Source: Lithodes maja (Eukaryota; Arthropoda; Malacostraca; Decapoda; Lithodidae). From it: 64,000 nucleotides of DNA. Below the pieces are notes generated by a model. That model was not told the origin of the DNA. It did no database searches and saw only the letters and a list, made by a program, of their open reading frames with translations. The stretch is taken from assembly GCA_037953745.1 (NCBI GenBank), contig JBAKBP010007093.1, positions 1 through 64,000 on the forward strand, read 5' to 3'. Below are positions 11,277-20,830 of the stretch, piece by piece; position 1 is the stretch's first letter, and the number at the start of each line of letters is the position of its first letter. The position numbers and the translations under genes are program-made.

Positions 11277-11516
11277 GTAATATACCTACACACCAGGTGC
11301 ATGTATAGGAAATTTGAAACACTGCGCAATAGAGAACGGGTTAATATTCACAGATCTTTGTTAAGTTGTGGTTTAAATTTTGTTATGAAGTAAGGAAACT
11401 TACTTCATAACAAATTTTAAACCACAACTTAACAAAGATCTGTGAATATTAACCCGTTCTCTATTGCGCAGTTTTTCAAATTTGCTATACATGCACCTGG
11501 TGTGTTGTATATAACG
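11273..11516. repeat. Long near-perfect palindrome (foldback element)
   Basis: Two ~120-bp arms meet at a 4-base gaaa spacer at 11395-11398. The inner ~54 bp of the arms (11341-11394 against 11399-11452) pair with a single mismatch; the outer parts carry a few more differences. TA arrays flank both outer ends, fitting a foldback element with TA target preference or a palindromic duplication inside a TA array. Transcribed from either side it would give a long RNA hairpin. It encodes no protein. Confidence 0.9.
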
Positions 11517-11760
<244 letters not shown>

Positions 11761-11819
11761 TACTGTATGTGTATTACCTCGCACACGTACAGTACATACA
11801 GATGAACATATATTATACA

Positions 11820-11925
11820 CACTCTCTCTCTCTCTCTCTGTTTATTCCCCCTAGCCCTGTATGTACCTTTACCCACGGTCGGCTGTGTTAAGGGAAAAGT
11901 CAAACACACACACGCACACACTCCC

Positions 11926-11972
<47 letters not shown>
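11820..11972. repeat. Two (TC)n tracts with spacer
   Basis: CT/TC dinucleotide runs at 11820-11840 and 11930-11971, with a (CA)n-like stretch between them. They cause Ser/Leu and Arg/Glu repeats in overlapping frames. Confidence 0.9.
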
Positions 11973-11975
<3 letters not shown>

Positions 11976-12009
11976 TTGATAAAAAAAAACACAGAGAAAC
12001 TCGAATCCG

Positions 12010-12925
12010 TTCAGCGTACAGCACCAAAATTAATCCCATACTTAAAAATAAACCATACAATGAGAGAAAATATAGAGAACTCTATATGTTTTCGCTAAAG
12101 AAATGGAGAACAAGGAGACAGCTGATAGCTTTTAACTATTCGAAAAGGATTTAGTAACGTAAATGCCAATAATCTAGTGAAGATAGCCAGAGAGATTTCC
12201 ACATGAGGAAACAATTTAAAACTAATAGGCAAGAAAGCGAACATAACTAAGAATTTCTTCCCCTCTGTATAATTTGGAAGTGGAATAAGCTCCCTAATTA
12301 AGTTGTTGTTGTTGTTGCTGTTCCCCAGGCTGTCTGGCGGAACAGCCCCAAGTTCCCGAGCAAGGCCAAGGCCATAACTGAGCGGCCAACAAAACCCCCC
12401 TGCTTACCACTAATAAAACCCAGTTGACCGACGCCACTCTAAGGCGGGGAACTGAGGAGGATGCGGAAACGCCTGGGAAACCAAAGCCCCACCCAAGGCC
12501 TTGCGTGCCCATCAGCAATTATGAAGGGAAAGCTGAGAAGCAAAGGAAAAAATGACACTTTGGCTCCCAATCTTCCACCCTCTAGGTTGGCAGTAGGGTC
12601 AATCCACGGAAGAGACGCCGTCATTTCTTATCTAGAAAATATATAAGTAAAAGGAACAGTCAGAATAATCTATGGGTATGGCAGAGATCGTTCAGCTCTC
12701 ACTCTGATAAACCAGCCCATCACCACATGACTAGAACCCAATCTTCTCAGCATCAGCTAGGGAAGGCCCTAGAAAGCCGCCTTTGGCCGACGGATAGCTC
12801 CCCTATTTCAACTCCTTTCGGGGTTGGGCACCCGCTTCCCTAATTAAGTTATAGACAGTGGCTCAATAGACATATTTAAAAGAAGGTTAGAGTTAAACCA
12901 TAGAGAAGTTGGTCTGGAATAGATA
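12010..12925 (+). pseudogene. CR1/jockey-type LINE C-terminal remnant, split by a retroposon
   Basis: Residues such as LKNKPYNERKYREL align with LKNKPYEERLRELN of the LINE ORF at 3844-6566. A later segment reads VIWKWNKLPN, is cut by the CAA-tailed retroposon (12305-12836), and resumes after it as VIDSGSIDIFKRRLELN. These match VVNLWNGLP and VIDCSTVDSFKFRLDK in the better copy. Several frameshifts and stops are present. Only the post-RT tail is preserved. Confidence 0.8.
12305..12836 (-). mobile_element. CAA-tailed short retroposon, long copy
   Basis: A 532-bp unit flanked by an exact 14-bp direct repeat tccctaattaagtt (12291-12304 and 12837-12850). On the minus strand it ends in an (AAC)n tail. 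A second, 5'-truncated copy sits at 42448-42692 on the plus strand with its own TSD. TSD plus tail plus 5' truncation indicate target-primed reverse transcription. A 60-codon frame inside (12439-12624, minus) is not conserved enough to call coding. It may be a SINE or the 3' end of an unrecognised LINE; I found no convincing pol III boxes. Confidence 0.85.
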
Positions 12926-14965
12926 ATGATTACTGATAAGTGAACCAGGCAGAAATTAACACTGTTTCAGTTGAAGAGAGCAGAAGGGAAAAATAAAAAA
13001 ATAATAGGTGAAGGTATGCTTGCCATCCTTTCCATTTCTAGCAGTCTGTAAATTCCTTCAGACGATTTCCAAGCCCTGCAAGGTTATGCACTTCTGTTTC
13101 CATGTCCAGCAAATTGCGAGGATCAGTAGTTCTGTTGTTCCATGATATTCCTAGACATCCTTTGTATTACTTATTGTTCGTTTTCTTGAACCTATTTTTG
13201 ACGAACAATCAGTATATTGGTTCTCTTTACTATATCCGATTCCTCAACATCTCTACTGCCAAGATGAAATGCATGAATGGTACTGATACCATAAAATAAT
13301 AACCCAGCTACCCATCCAATACCCAATCAAAGCCAACCGCCAAAATTACAAAGACCAGAGTTTCCGCCCAGCTGCCCCGACCAACTACGTCATTTAACAC
13401 GAAATGAGTCATATTCCACTCATACACAGATATCGTTTTCTACTTGTATCTCCAGCATAGCAACTTATATTCTGCTTGAGGTATCAAGTCGCATTCCACT
13501 CACTTCTTCCACGAGCTGCCTGAGCCAGCCACTGTCCAAATCCCAAATGAGAGAAGGAAGAATGAGTCACTTGAGCCAGCAACTGTCCAGGTTCCAGAAG
13601 CAAACCTTCTCCAGCATACTAAAGTTTTATTCCACTTGAGGTATCAAGTCGTATTCTACTCAGGATGCAGCAAAATGCTATCCTTTTCCACCCTCCTAGT
13701 ATCCTGCAAAAGTATAGATTCCCCTAATATCCTTGCCCATCACCCCTGGTTATTTCATAAAATACTGAATGTCAGAGTTACCGCAAGTATTGCTGTTCCC
13801 AGTTGCAGGATCCCTTCTACCATAAAAGAATAACACATTCACTTTGAAACTTTGCCATACATACTTATACTTTGAGTAACATTGAGAATAATTCCGCCAA
13901 TGTGGACTGACATATATCTACATTCTGCCATAGAAGTCTCCAACATCCCTTTTAAGTTTTCACAAAACCACAACGCCACATATTCTTGTGCATTATCTCT
14001 TTTCATTCTTCCTTCCTCCCCCCGGAGCCAAACCAAACCCTTAACAACGAGTGACCAACCAAAAGGAAAAACGAAACTGTTTGTCTTTCACCATAACACA
14101 GCCGACCATGGTTTAAGATACATACAGTGGTGGGGGGGAATAACAGAGAGGTTTACGTATATTTACATAGATACCTGGCCAATCAGATCCTACGATCTCT
14201 GAGATGTGGCTAGAACTTAATCCTAGTAGAGATAGCAACCCTAAGAGTGAGAGAAAGTGGAAGGAAAGGACTATAGATACAATCGGAAGCATTTTCCTGC
14301 TGGCCCAGGGCTTCTTTTATTTATGGTATTTAAGGTAATTGCATATATGCATTAAACATGAAAAATGCAAAGGACAGGAGCAACCGGAATTCGGCCATGC
14401 ATTTTCTACCAACAAAGAGGGTCTTAATTGGGGGTATTCTTTTTAAACTTGATGGAGGTCTTGGGGGGAAACTAAAATAAAATCCTTAAAGGAGAGATAG
14501 ACTGAGGTGCTCGGTGATAAGATAAAGTGGTGAGCCACAGAGGAGAAGAGGACTGTAGGTCTGTATGATGAGTGACTTTCTGGAGATACTGTAGTGAGAT
14601 AGGTTGGACATCATTGTCCGTGAACGTCATTTGACTGCTGTCAGTATCAAGCAACATGGTTATATGTTTATTTGATCATGTAGGATTAACCTCAGAAACC
14701 CAAGATGTATGCCTTGTACCAGTATAACGGAATTAGTGTTATGGGTATGGGTATATTACAGTAAATAGAGCATTGCAATGATAAAGGTGGCACCAATATG
14801 GCGGAGGCTGGTCGATCTCTGTTACTATTGGGACTATAGTCAACATGATTAGTGAGCGGCGCCCATGTTGACTACCTTATAAATGTTCATATTAACTATC
14901 ACCCATACAAGGCATCTATGTGAAGGCAGAAACAAATGACTCCCTGCAGTACGATGGTATCATTT
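12926..14965. other. No gene recognised; diverged local duplication
   Basis: No coding region is supported. A degenerate duplication of ~160-bp spacing is visible: ttgaggtatcaagtcg followed by attc-actca occurs at about 13473-13503 and 13634-13664, each preceded by ccagcata. A small inverted repeat gtcaacatg/catgttgac lies at 14838-14872. Confidence 0.5.
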
Positions 14966-15069
14966 GAAATACATTCTGGTTAGCATTAGAAGAAATACAT
15001 TCTGGTTAGCATTAGAAGAAATACATTCTGGTTAGCATTAGAAGAAATACATTCTGGTTAGCATTAGAA
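14966..15069. repeat. Tandem repeat, 26 bp x 4
   Basis: Four identical 26-bp units, each beginning gaaatacattctgg and ending gcattagaa, in perfect register. Their lack of divergence suggests recent expansion. Confidence 0.97.
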
Positions 15070-16218
15070 GAAATTACCAAGTTGGTAGCGGGTAACCTAC
15101 TGATTCAAAAACATATATATTGCCCCAAACAGATAAACTGAATTAAATTTAATTAATGATATCCAAGCGAAGAAATAATAAATTATTATATAATGCTGCA
15201 CGCACAGACTAAATATATTTAACTAAATTGAATGGAATGATTAAAACGATAATGAATTTGGTGAGAGGAGGAACGAAATTCGTACAGAGTTGTAAAGTCC
15301 GCCTAAGAATGTGACCATGGAAGGGCGAACAACAAACTAATAAATAAAGGTTTATTGGGAGGCAGGTTATTTTGGGGACATAATAGGTACTATAGGCTGG
15401 AAGGAGACAAAACATTTGTTGGCAGCCGTTGTCCATAATTCGGTTAATCCATTACTAATCTCATAATGTGTGTCATGCTCAATAAAGTTAAGATATATAT
15501 TGAGTTAATGTAACACAAAACAAATGTATGAGTATCTCATAAAGGGTGGAGAGGTAGATGTGTATGTGGTAGGTGTGAGAGGTGGTGGGTGTGGGAGAGG
15601 TATAGTGCAATATTAATATATACGAGAGTTGAACTAAGCTACGTAGGAGTACTTTTTGTTAATTTCCAATAACAATAAATACAAGGAAACATGTTTACAT
15701 TGTTGAAATTCTAAGTGGATATACATTATTATATTGCAAATACCGGACGTTCTTCTGTGAATCTGAAATGGCTTACATAAGAATGGAAAAAGGGGTGGGA
15801 TCTTATGTATAAAAATTATATATATACATATATTATACCAGGGTTTTTACCAGGTTGTGAGATTGGATTTGGTAGTTTCTGCTTAACTGGAGAAGTTTAA
15901 GATCACACAACACATGCATAGAAGATTAATAGAGGATACATATAACACCGAGTAAATTTATGAACAGTTGTTTTATTATTGTAGCTCTTACTTAAATAGA
16001 CATGGATAGGTACATAAGGATTAATAGTAATTATAAACATCTTTAAACTGTCCTAGCACGTTCGAGGATCTGTATGGAGAGCAGGTATACAATAAGTTTA
16101 GTTCGCCTCTTATTTAACTCAATGAACTATTGATTAAAATTTCTAAGTCGTACCACAGATAGTGTTAGTTAAATATGTTCACAACAACACTCTAAACACT
16201 TATACAATTAACGAGTGT
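15070..16218. other. No recognised feature
   Basis: AT-rich. I see no credible gene, RNA or transposon signature on either strand. Confidence 0.5.
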
Positions 16219-16600
16219 TTCACTATGGAGTCGATGATGACGGACTCTAATTATGCAAAAACACTTGCGCACTGGTGAATATTAAGTAGAGTAACTGGTT
16301 GTAGACTCTAAATGTATTTCCACACTTTTGCACACTAGTGGGAGTCGAGGCAGAGTCAATTGTTAAAGATTCTAATTCGTGAATGCACTATGAGGATTTT
16401 TAGGCAGAGTCAATAGTTGTGGACTCTGGCTTCACGGTGCCAGATGAGAATTAAATAGAGTCAATAGGTGTGGACTCTAATTTATTTCCTTACTTGCGCA
16501 CTAGTGGGAATTTAGGCAGACTCAATACTGGGGAACTCTACTGGATAATGCACTGGGTGAGAATTAGGCAGAGTCACTCTTGACGGACTCTAACTTTATA
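16219..16600. repeat. Degenerate ~60-bp minisatellite with GAGTC/GACTC dyads
   Basis: About six diverged units. Each holds an imperfect dyad of the form gagtcaat...tgtggactc, followed by a ttgcgcactagtggga-like stretch and ttaggca. Unit length varies between ~55 and 75 bp. Confidence 0.85.
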
Positions 16601-17300
16601 TACAGTATATACCTCGGCACTGGTATCGAAGTGTGCTAGTTTTCAATATGTACTCCTGAGCTAACACTTGGAGCTGGAGTAGTGGTGAGTTAAGGGAACA
16701 GCTTAGGGTCTTCTGAGTCTCCGTTGGGATAACGCGAGTAGATAATAAGGTCATGACCATTACTATGTTCCTCGATCTGCCAACTGACCGTTGTAAGAGG
16801 TTCAAAGGACTCGGGGCGGTGTTTAAAACTTTTAATTACAAATATCCGCTAACATGTTGTTGGACAGATGTACTAAGGATTTCTATAAGCAGAGTGCCAG
16901 TTATGGTGTTTCGCAAAGCCCTGAACTATTCAAACGACCTTGATATGCCAAGTATCCTTTGATAGTTTGTGGAGGTGCGGTTTTAATAATAAGAGTAAGC
17001 TCCGGACATGTCCGTAAAGTATATTTTTAGTATTAAAGGTGCAGCCTATTGTGGACCATAATGTTAGTACAATACCATGGTATGTGTAACAACAATTCCT
17101 CAATAGGAAGTTTTATTCAAGCAGACTTTTCATGATATTGGGCATGACTTTTATCCTTACTTGAAAGGGAGGGTAATTTTAGGGCTATCACCACTAATAT
17201 GTTATGGTTATGAATGCCCTAGAATTACTTGCCTTGTTCAGGTTTCGTCGGGATAGTGACGACTTTGGCTGAGATGTCCCGGGGTAGGTATGCGGGGGTC
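16601..17300. other. No recognised feature
   Basis: Only short, unconvincing frames. Nothing identifiable by family. Confidence 0.45.
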
Positions 17301-17306
17301 AAAAGG

Positions 17307-18222
17307 TCATATATCCGGTCGGGGCAGATCTAAGGGGATTAGGAGGGTCCCTTGGAAATTCCCGGGCAGGTGAGCCGGCCTTTGGGTGGAAGTACGGCGT
17401 AGGTTACTTCTCTTCTGATGGTGATGCTGGCCCTTCTGCTTCTGGTTGAATATTATTTTCCTCTTGTGAGCTCCATGTGGTGTTGATATTATGGGGATGT
17501 CCTTTCCTGGTGTTGTTGGAAGTTCTGGTGTAATAGTGGCAATTCTGGCGTCTCGTCTGTTGTTCGTAGAGGGCGTGGAAGTAATAGTAGCTGGTATATT
17601 GGTGCGGGTATTACTCATGGAATTCTGGTGGTGATCCCGTACACGTGGTTTGGCTATGCGTGTGTCTTTTGTTGCTGTTGATGCTTGGATGTTCTTATTT
17701 TCGGTCCTGGTTTGGATATTCTGGTTCTCGTTCTTCTTGTTGGTAATGTGGGGTAATTTTGGTATACGGGGCATCATGTTCATCTTATTCCTTATTTCTC
17801 CCGTCTTTGGTATTGTTGATTTTACTTCAGTTTCTCCTCTGTCTTCCTCTGGGGCACGTTTTCTCTGATGATCGGGGCGGCCATTTTGTCTCTTTTGTTG
17901 ATTGTTATTTTCCATTTTTTGTTTTTTATTACTATGTCTTCTACTACTTTTATCTTCTTCGTGGGCGACTTGGCTATGTTCTTCTTTCTCTCGTTACTCT
18001 CGGTGATGATGTGGGGGGGGGGGGGGCTGGAACGTGGGACATCTTGGTTATTTCCTTTCCTGTTCTACATGATTTTGTCGTTGTTGGTTTTATTTTAGTT
18101 CTGCCTTCCTCCTTGTTCCTGAGGCGTTTTCCTACTTGTTTCATTCCTTGTTCCTTGGGGTTATTCCTTTTCTTGGTTGTGGGGGTCTTTGTTAATTGTG
18201 TTTTTTTAATATACATATTCAT
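17307..18222 (-). other. Low-complexity Lys/Thr/Asn/Pro-rich open frames, unclassified
   Basis: Two minus-strand frames (17307-17915, 202 codons; 17974-18222, 82 codons) are rich in K, T, N, R, Q and P. Reading between them in a shifted frame also gives Lys-rich sequence (SPTKKIKVV). The composition resembles the basic, disordered region of a LINE ORF1 or a gag-like nucleic-acid-binding protein, but there is no knuckle, RRM or other motif. A Penelope-like remnant on the same strand lies to the right, separated by TA arrays. A biased C/T-rich plus strand alone could produce this, so I do not call a gene. Confidence 0.25.
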
Positions 18223-18238
18223 ATAAATACATACATAC

Positions 18239-18239
18239 A

Positions 18240-18298
<59 letters not shown>

Positions 18299-18321
18299 GT
18301 ATATATACATATACAGCATCA

Positions 18322-18349
<28 letters not shown>
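18239..18349. repeat. Two (TA)n microsatellites
   Basis: TA arrays at 18239-18295 and 18323-18349 separated by a ~27-bp spacer with ccgtatatatac. Confidence 0.93.
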
Positions 18350-18352
<3 letters not shown>

Positions 18353-18359
18353 AGTATAG

Positions 18360-19165
18360 GCAGGTAATAGATTCTCTTTTAAACAGACGAGGTTAAAAGC
18401 AATAGCAGTTTCAGCATTCAGGATTTTATTGTTACAGCTTTCAATAGTTCTAACAATTTTCCTCTGGGATTCAGAGATGAGGTACAAAAGGTTAGCAAAA
18501 TTCATTGTGAATCCAACGTTTCACAAATAAACATCTTGCATCTTCAGGGAATGGAATGTGTTATGATTAGAATAGGGACAAAGCATCATATTTATACAAA
18601 ATTCGAGGATCAAGTGGAGGGAGGTGGGCGGAGCTACTGGGTGTGTGGTGGCTGTTCATTGGTGGAAGGCAGTCTATTCGCGAGACGGGCACTAAATCTT
18701 ATCGGTGGTTGGTTGTTGGCTGTGGGTGGCTGTGATTGGTTGGTGTTGTCAGTTGTGTGCTGAGCGTGGAGGCGTAAGGGAGGGGGGCACAGGGCGAGAG
18801 GAAGGCAGGGGGCAGCATGCCTGTAGCGCTTGCCTGAAGGAAGAATTTGAAGGTCTTGTGTTTGGTTGTTGATGCTGGGGTTGAGTGTTTGGATGTATAG
18901 AGCTTCTAAAATAGCTAGTCTTCTGGGTCTGATTCTTTGTCGAGTATGGTGGTTTGTTTGTCTAGGTCGGCACGAGTTAGGGTAAGATGGTGGGGGGCTT
19001 GATAGTGATCTTTTATAGCGCCAGATTGAAGGTGGAGGGTTAGTCGACGGGAAAGGCGAGTCTGTGTCATTCCAACATAGGATAGGGGTCCACAGTCCCA
19101 AGATGTGCAAATATGCTGGTATATCACATGATCGTCTTGATCGTCCCCCTCCACCTTGAGCAATG
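18360..19165 (-). pseudogene. Penelope-like element 3' remnant with GIY-YIG endonuclease
   Basis: On the minus strand a frame at 18915-19163 reads YQHICTSWDCGPLSYVGM and TRLSRRLTLHLQSGAI, the pattern of a GIY-YIG nuclease preceded by a Cys pair, as at the C-terminus of Penelope-like retroelements. After a frameshift the reading continues as EDPRRLAILEALYIQTLNP with PSINNQTQD, the usual downstream block of this domain. Further on come LFVKRWIHNEF-type residues. The RT part is absent, so this is a 5'-truncated, frameshifted remnant. The intact enzyme would nick target DNA. Confidence 0.75.
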
Positions 19166-19167
19166 TT

Positions 19168-19257
19168 GAGCAATTTACTCACTAGGCATTGCCCCCCTGT
19201 ACCATATTTTGAATATGGGAATATTCATACAGTGCTATTTTATCAGGGAACAATGAG
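19168..19257 (-). mobile_element. Fragment of the tRNA-type SINE
   Basis: The reverse complement matches the body of the SINE at 28991-29553 (accctcattgttccctgat, then tgaatattcccatattcaaa, then gcaatgcct). The tRNA-like head and the tail are missing. Confidence 0.8.
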
Positions 19258-19258
19258 G

Positions 19259-19840
19259 GTATTTTTTGAGGCAATTTAAGTCATGGGATGAGGGAAAGAG
19301 AGATTGAGAGAGAGTTCTTAAGCTTACTCGTGAAAAAAAAAGACTAGAAAAATTGATTCACTCTAGGGTTAGAGAGTTTGACAGAATAAGGGTTGGAGTG
19401 TGTTAATATACTCCGTAAGGGAGGAGGTATACACTGACAGAGCTCTGAAGAACATTAATTATTGTAATAGCGGTAGAAAAGTGAGAGAGAGGCAACATTG
19501 CGCCATGTAGAGAGAGATTATAGGGAATTAGTAAGAGGAAGTGAGTTGAAGAAACGAAATACTTGTGACTCTAACCATTCGAGAAATGCAGAATTGATGG
19601 AACCTCCCCACACATAAAAACAATACTCGATACATGGGTGCACTGTGCCCCTATAGCCTACAGAGAAGGAAGCTGTGCGCGAGTGGAGAATCAAGGGAAA
19701 TGGTTGAGCACACCTAATTTTGGGGAAGTTGTTTTTGGCAAGAACAGTGATATGATGGGGATAGTCCTGTGGAAGATTGTGACGGATAGATAAAAGGAGA
19801 AGTTGGGTTTGGGAAGATTAAATTAATAGGGAATTGGAGC
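19259..19840 (-). pseudogene. Jockey-type LINE 3' fragment
   Basis: Aligns at the nucleotide level with 35275-35900, the C-terminal part of the jockey LINE inserted in BEL-2. Shared words on the plus strand include gcaatttaagtcat, acctccccacacat and gttgagcacacc. No frame survives. Confidence 0.75.
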
Positions 19841-19869
19841 CCTGTTTACTAGTTGATATTAATATATCA

Positions 19870-20830
19870 CTCTCTCGTTCCCTCTCTCTCCTAAGAGATA
19901 AGATAATATATTACCTCGAATCAAACAACCTAATCAAAGATAGTAAACATGGCTTTAGATCAAGTATGTCATGCCTAACATTTGATTGCATTCTATAATA
20001 CATTATTCACATACAACGATATGACGAAATCACTAGATATAATCTTCTTGGACTTTCAAAAAGCTTTCGATACGGTGCCACATTGAACACTAATGGCAAA
20101 CTGGAGAGGTTTGGCATCAAAGGTAAAATTAATTTTTGGATAAACAATTGGCTTAAAGACAGAAGACAGAGAGTGGTGATAAATGGAGTGGAATCCGAGT
20201 GGGAGCCTGTCACTAGTGGAGTTCCGCAGGGTTTGGTCCTTGTACTGGTCCTGTTTCTCGTTTACATTAACGATATCGATATAGGGATAAACAACACCAT
20301 CGCCAAGTTCGCCGATGATACAAAGATAGGGAATACAGCCCTGACCGAAGAGGATAGAAATGCGCTGCAGTCTGATTTAAACAAGATAGCATAGTGGTCT
20401 GAAAAATGGCAGATAATTGTCAGGTGCTGCAGGTTGGTAGCAGAAATACAAAAAATACAAATATGAAATGAATGGCCAACAAATCAAAATAACAATGCTA
20501 GTAAAAGGCATAGGGATACTAATATCTGAAAACCTAAAAACTTCCTACTAATGTATAGCAGCTGCAAACAAGACAAACGGAGCATTGGGCTTTATTAAAC
20601 GAAAATTTACTTATAAACATGAAAAATAATAGTGCCACTGTTCAAAAGTATGGTGAGGCCCCACTTTGAAAATGGTGTGCAGTTCTGGTCACCTTATCTA
20701 AACAAGGACATTGTAAGACTCGAATCAGTGCAGAATAGAGCGACGGAGATGATACCGTCGTTAAGAAGTAAACCATATGAAGAAAGACTTAAACAATTAA
20801 ATCTGTGTTAGGTTAAAGATATAACCATGT
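19870..20830 (+). pseudogene. CR1/jockey-type LINE RT remnant
   Basis: RT motifs are readable across frames: KHGFRSSMSCLT, then FLDFQKAFDTVP (shifted), then WINNWLKDRRQRVVINGVES, TSGVPQG and the catalytic FADDTKIGNT in the frame 20083-20394. Downstream, PHFENGVQFWSPYLNKDIVR and RSKPYEERLKQLN match the post-RT part of the ORF at 3844-6566. Multiple frameshifts and stops; an old copy of the same LINE group. Confidence 0.85.

Noticed and set aside
14966..15069. CRISPR-like regular repeat
   Set aside because: Units are contiguous with no spacers, and the setting is eukaryotic transposon DNA; it is a simple tandem repeat.
17650..18226. Phe/Leu/Val-rich plus-strand frames resembling membrane proteins
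   Set aside because: They are complements of the Lys/Thr-rich minus strand and arise from C/T-rich composition, with several overlapping frames and no homology that I recognise.
18515..18560. Hammerhead ribozyme of a Penelope-like element
   Set aside because: The minus strand has ctgaaga and gaaac in roughly the right order, but the invariant CUGAUGA core is not matched and stems are not convincing.
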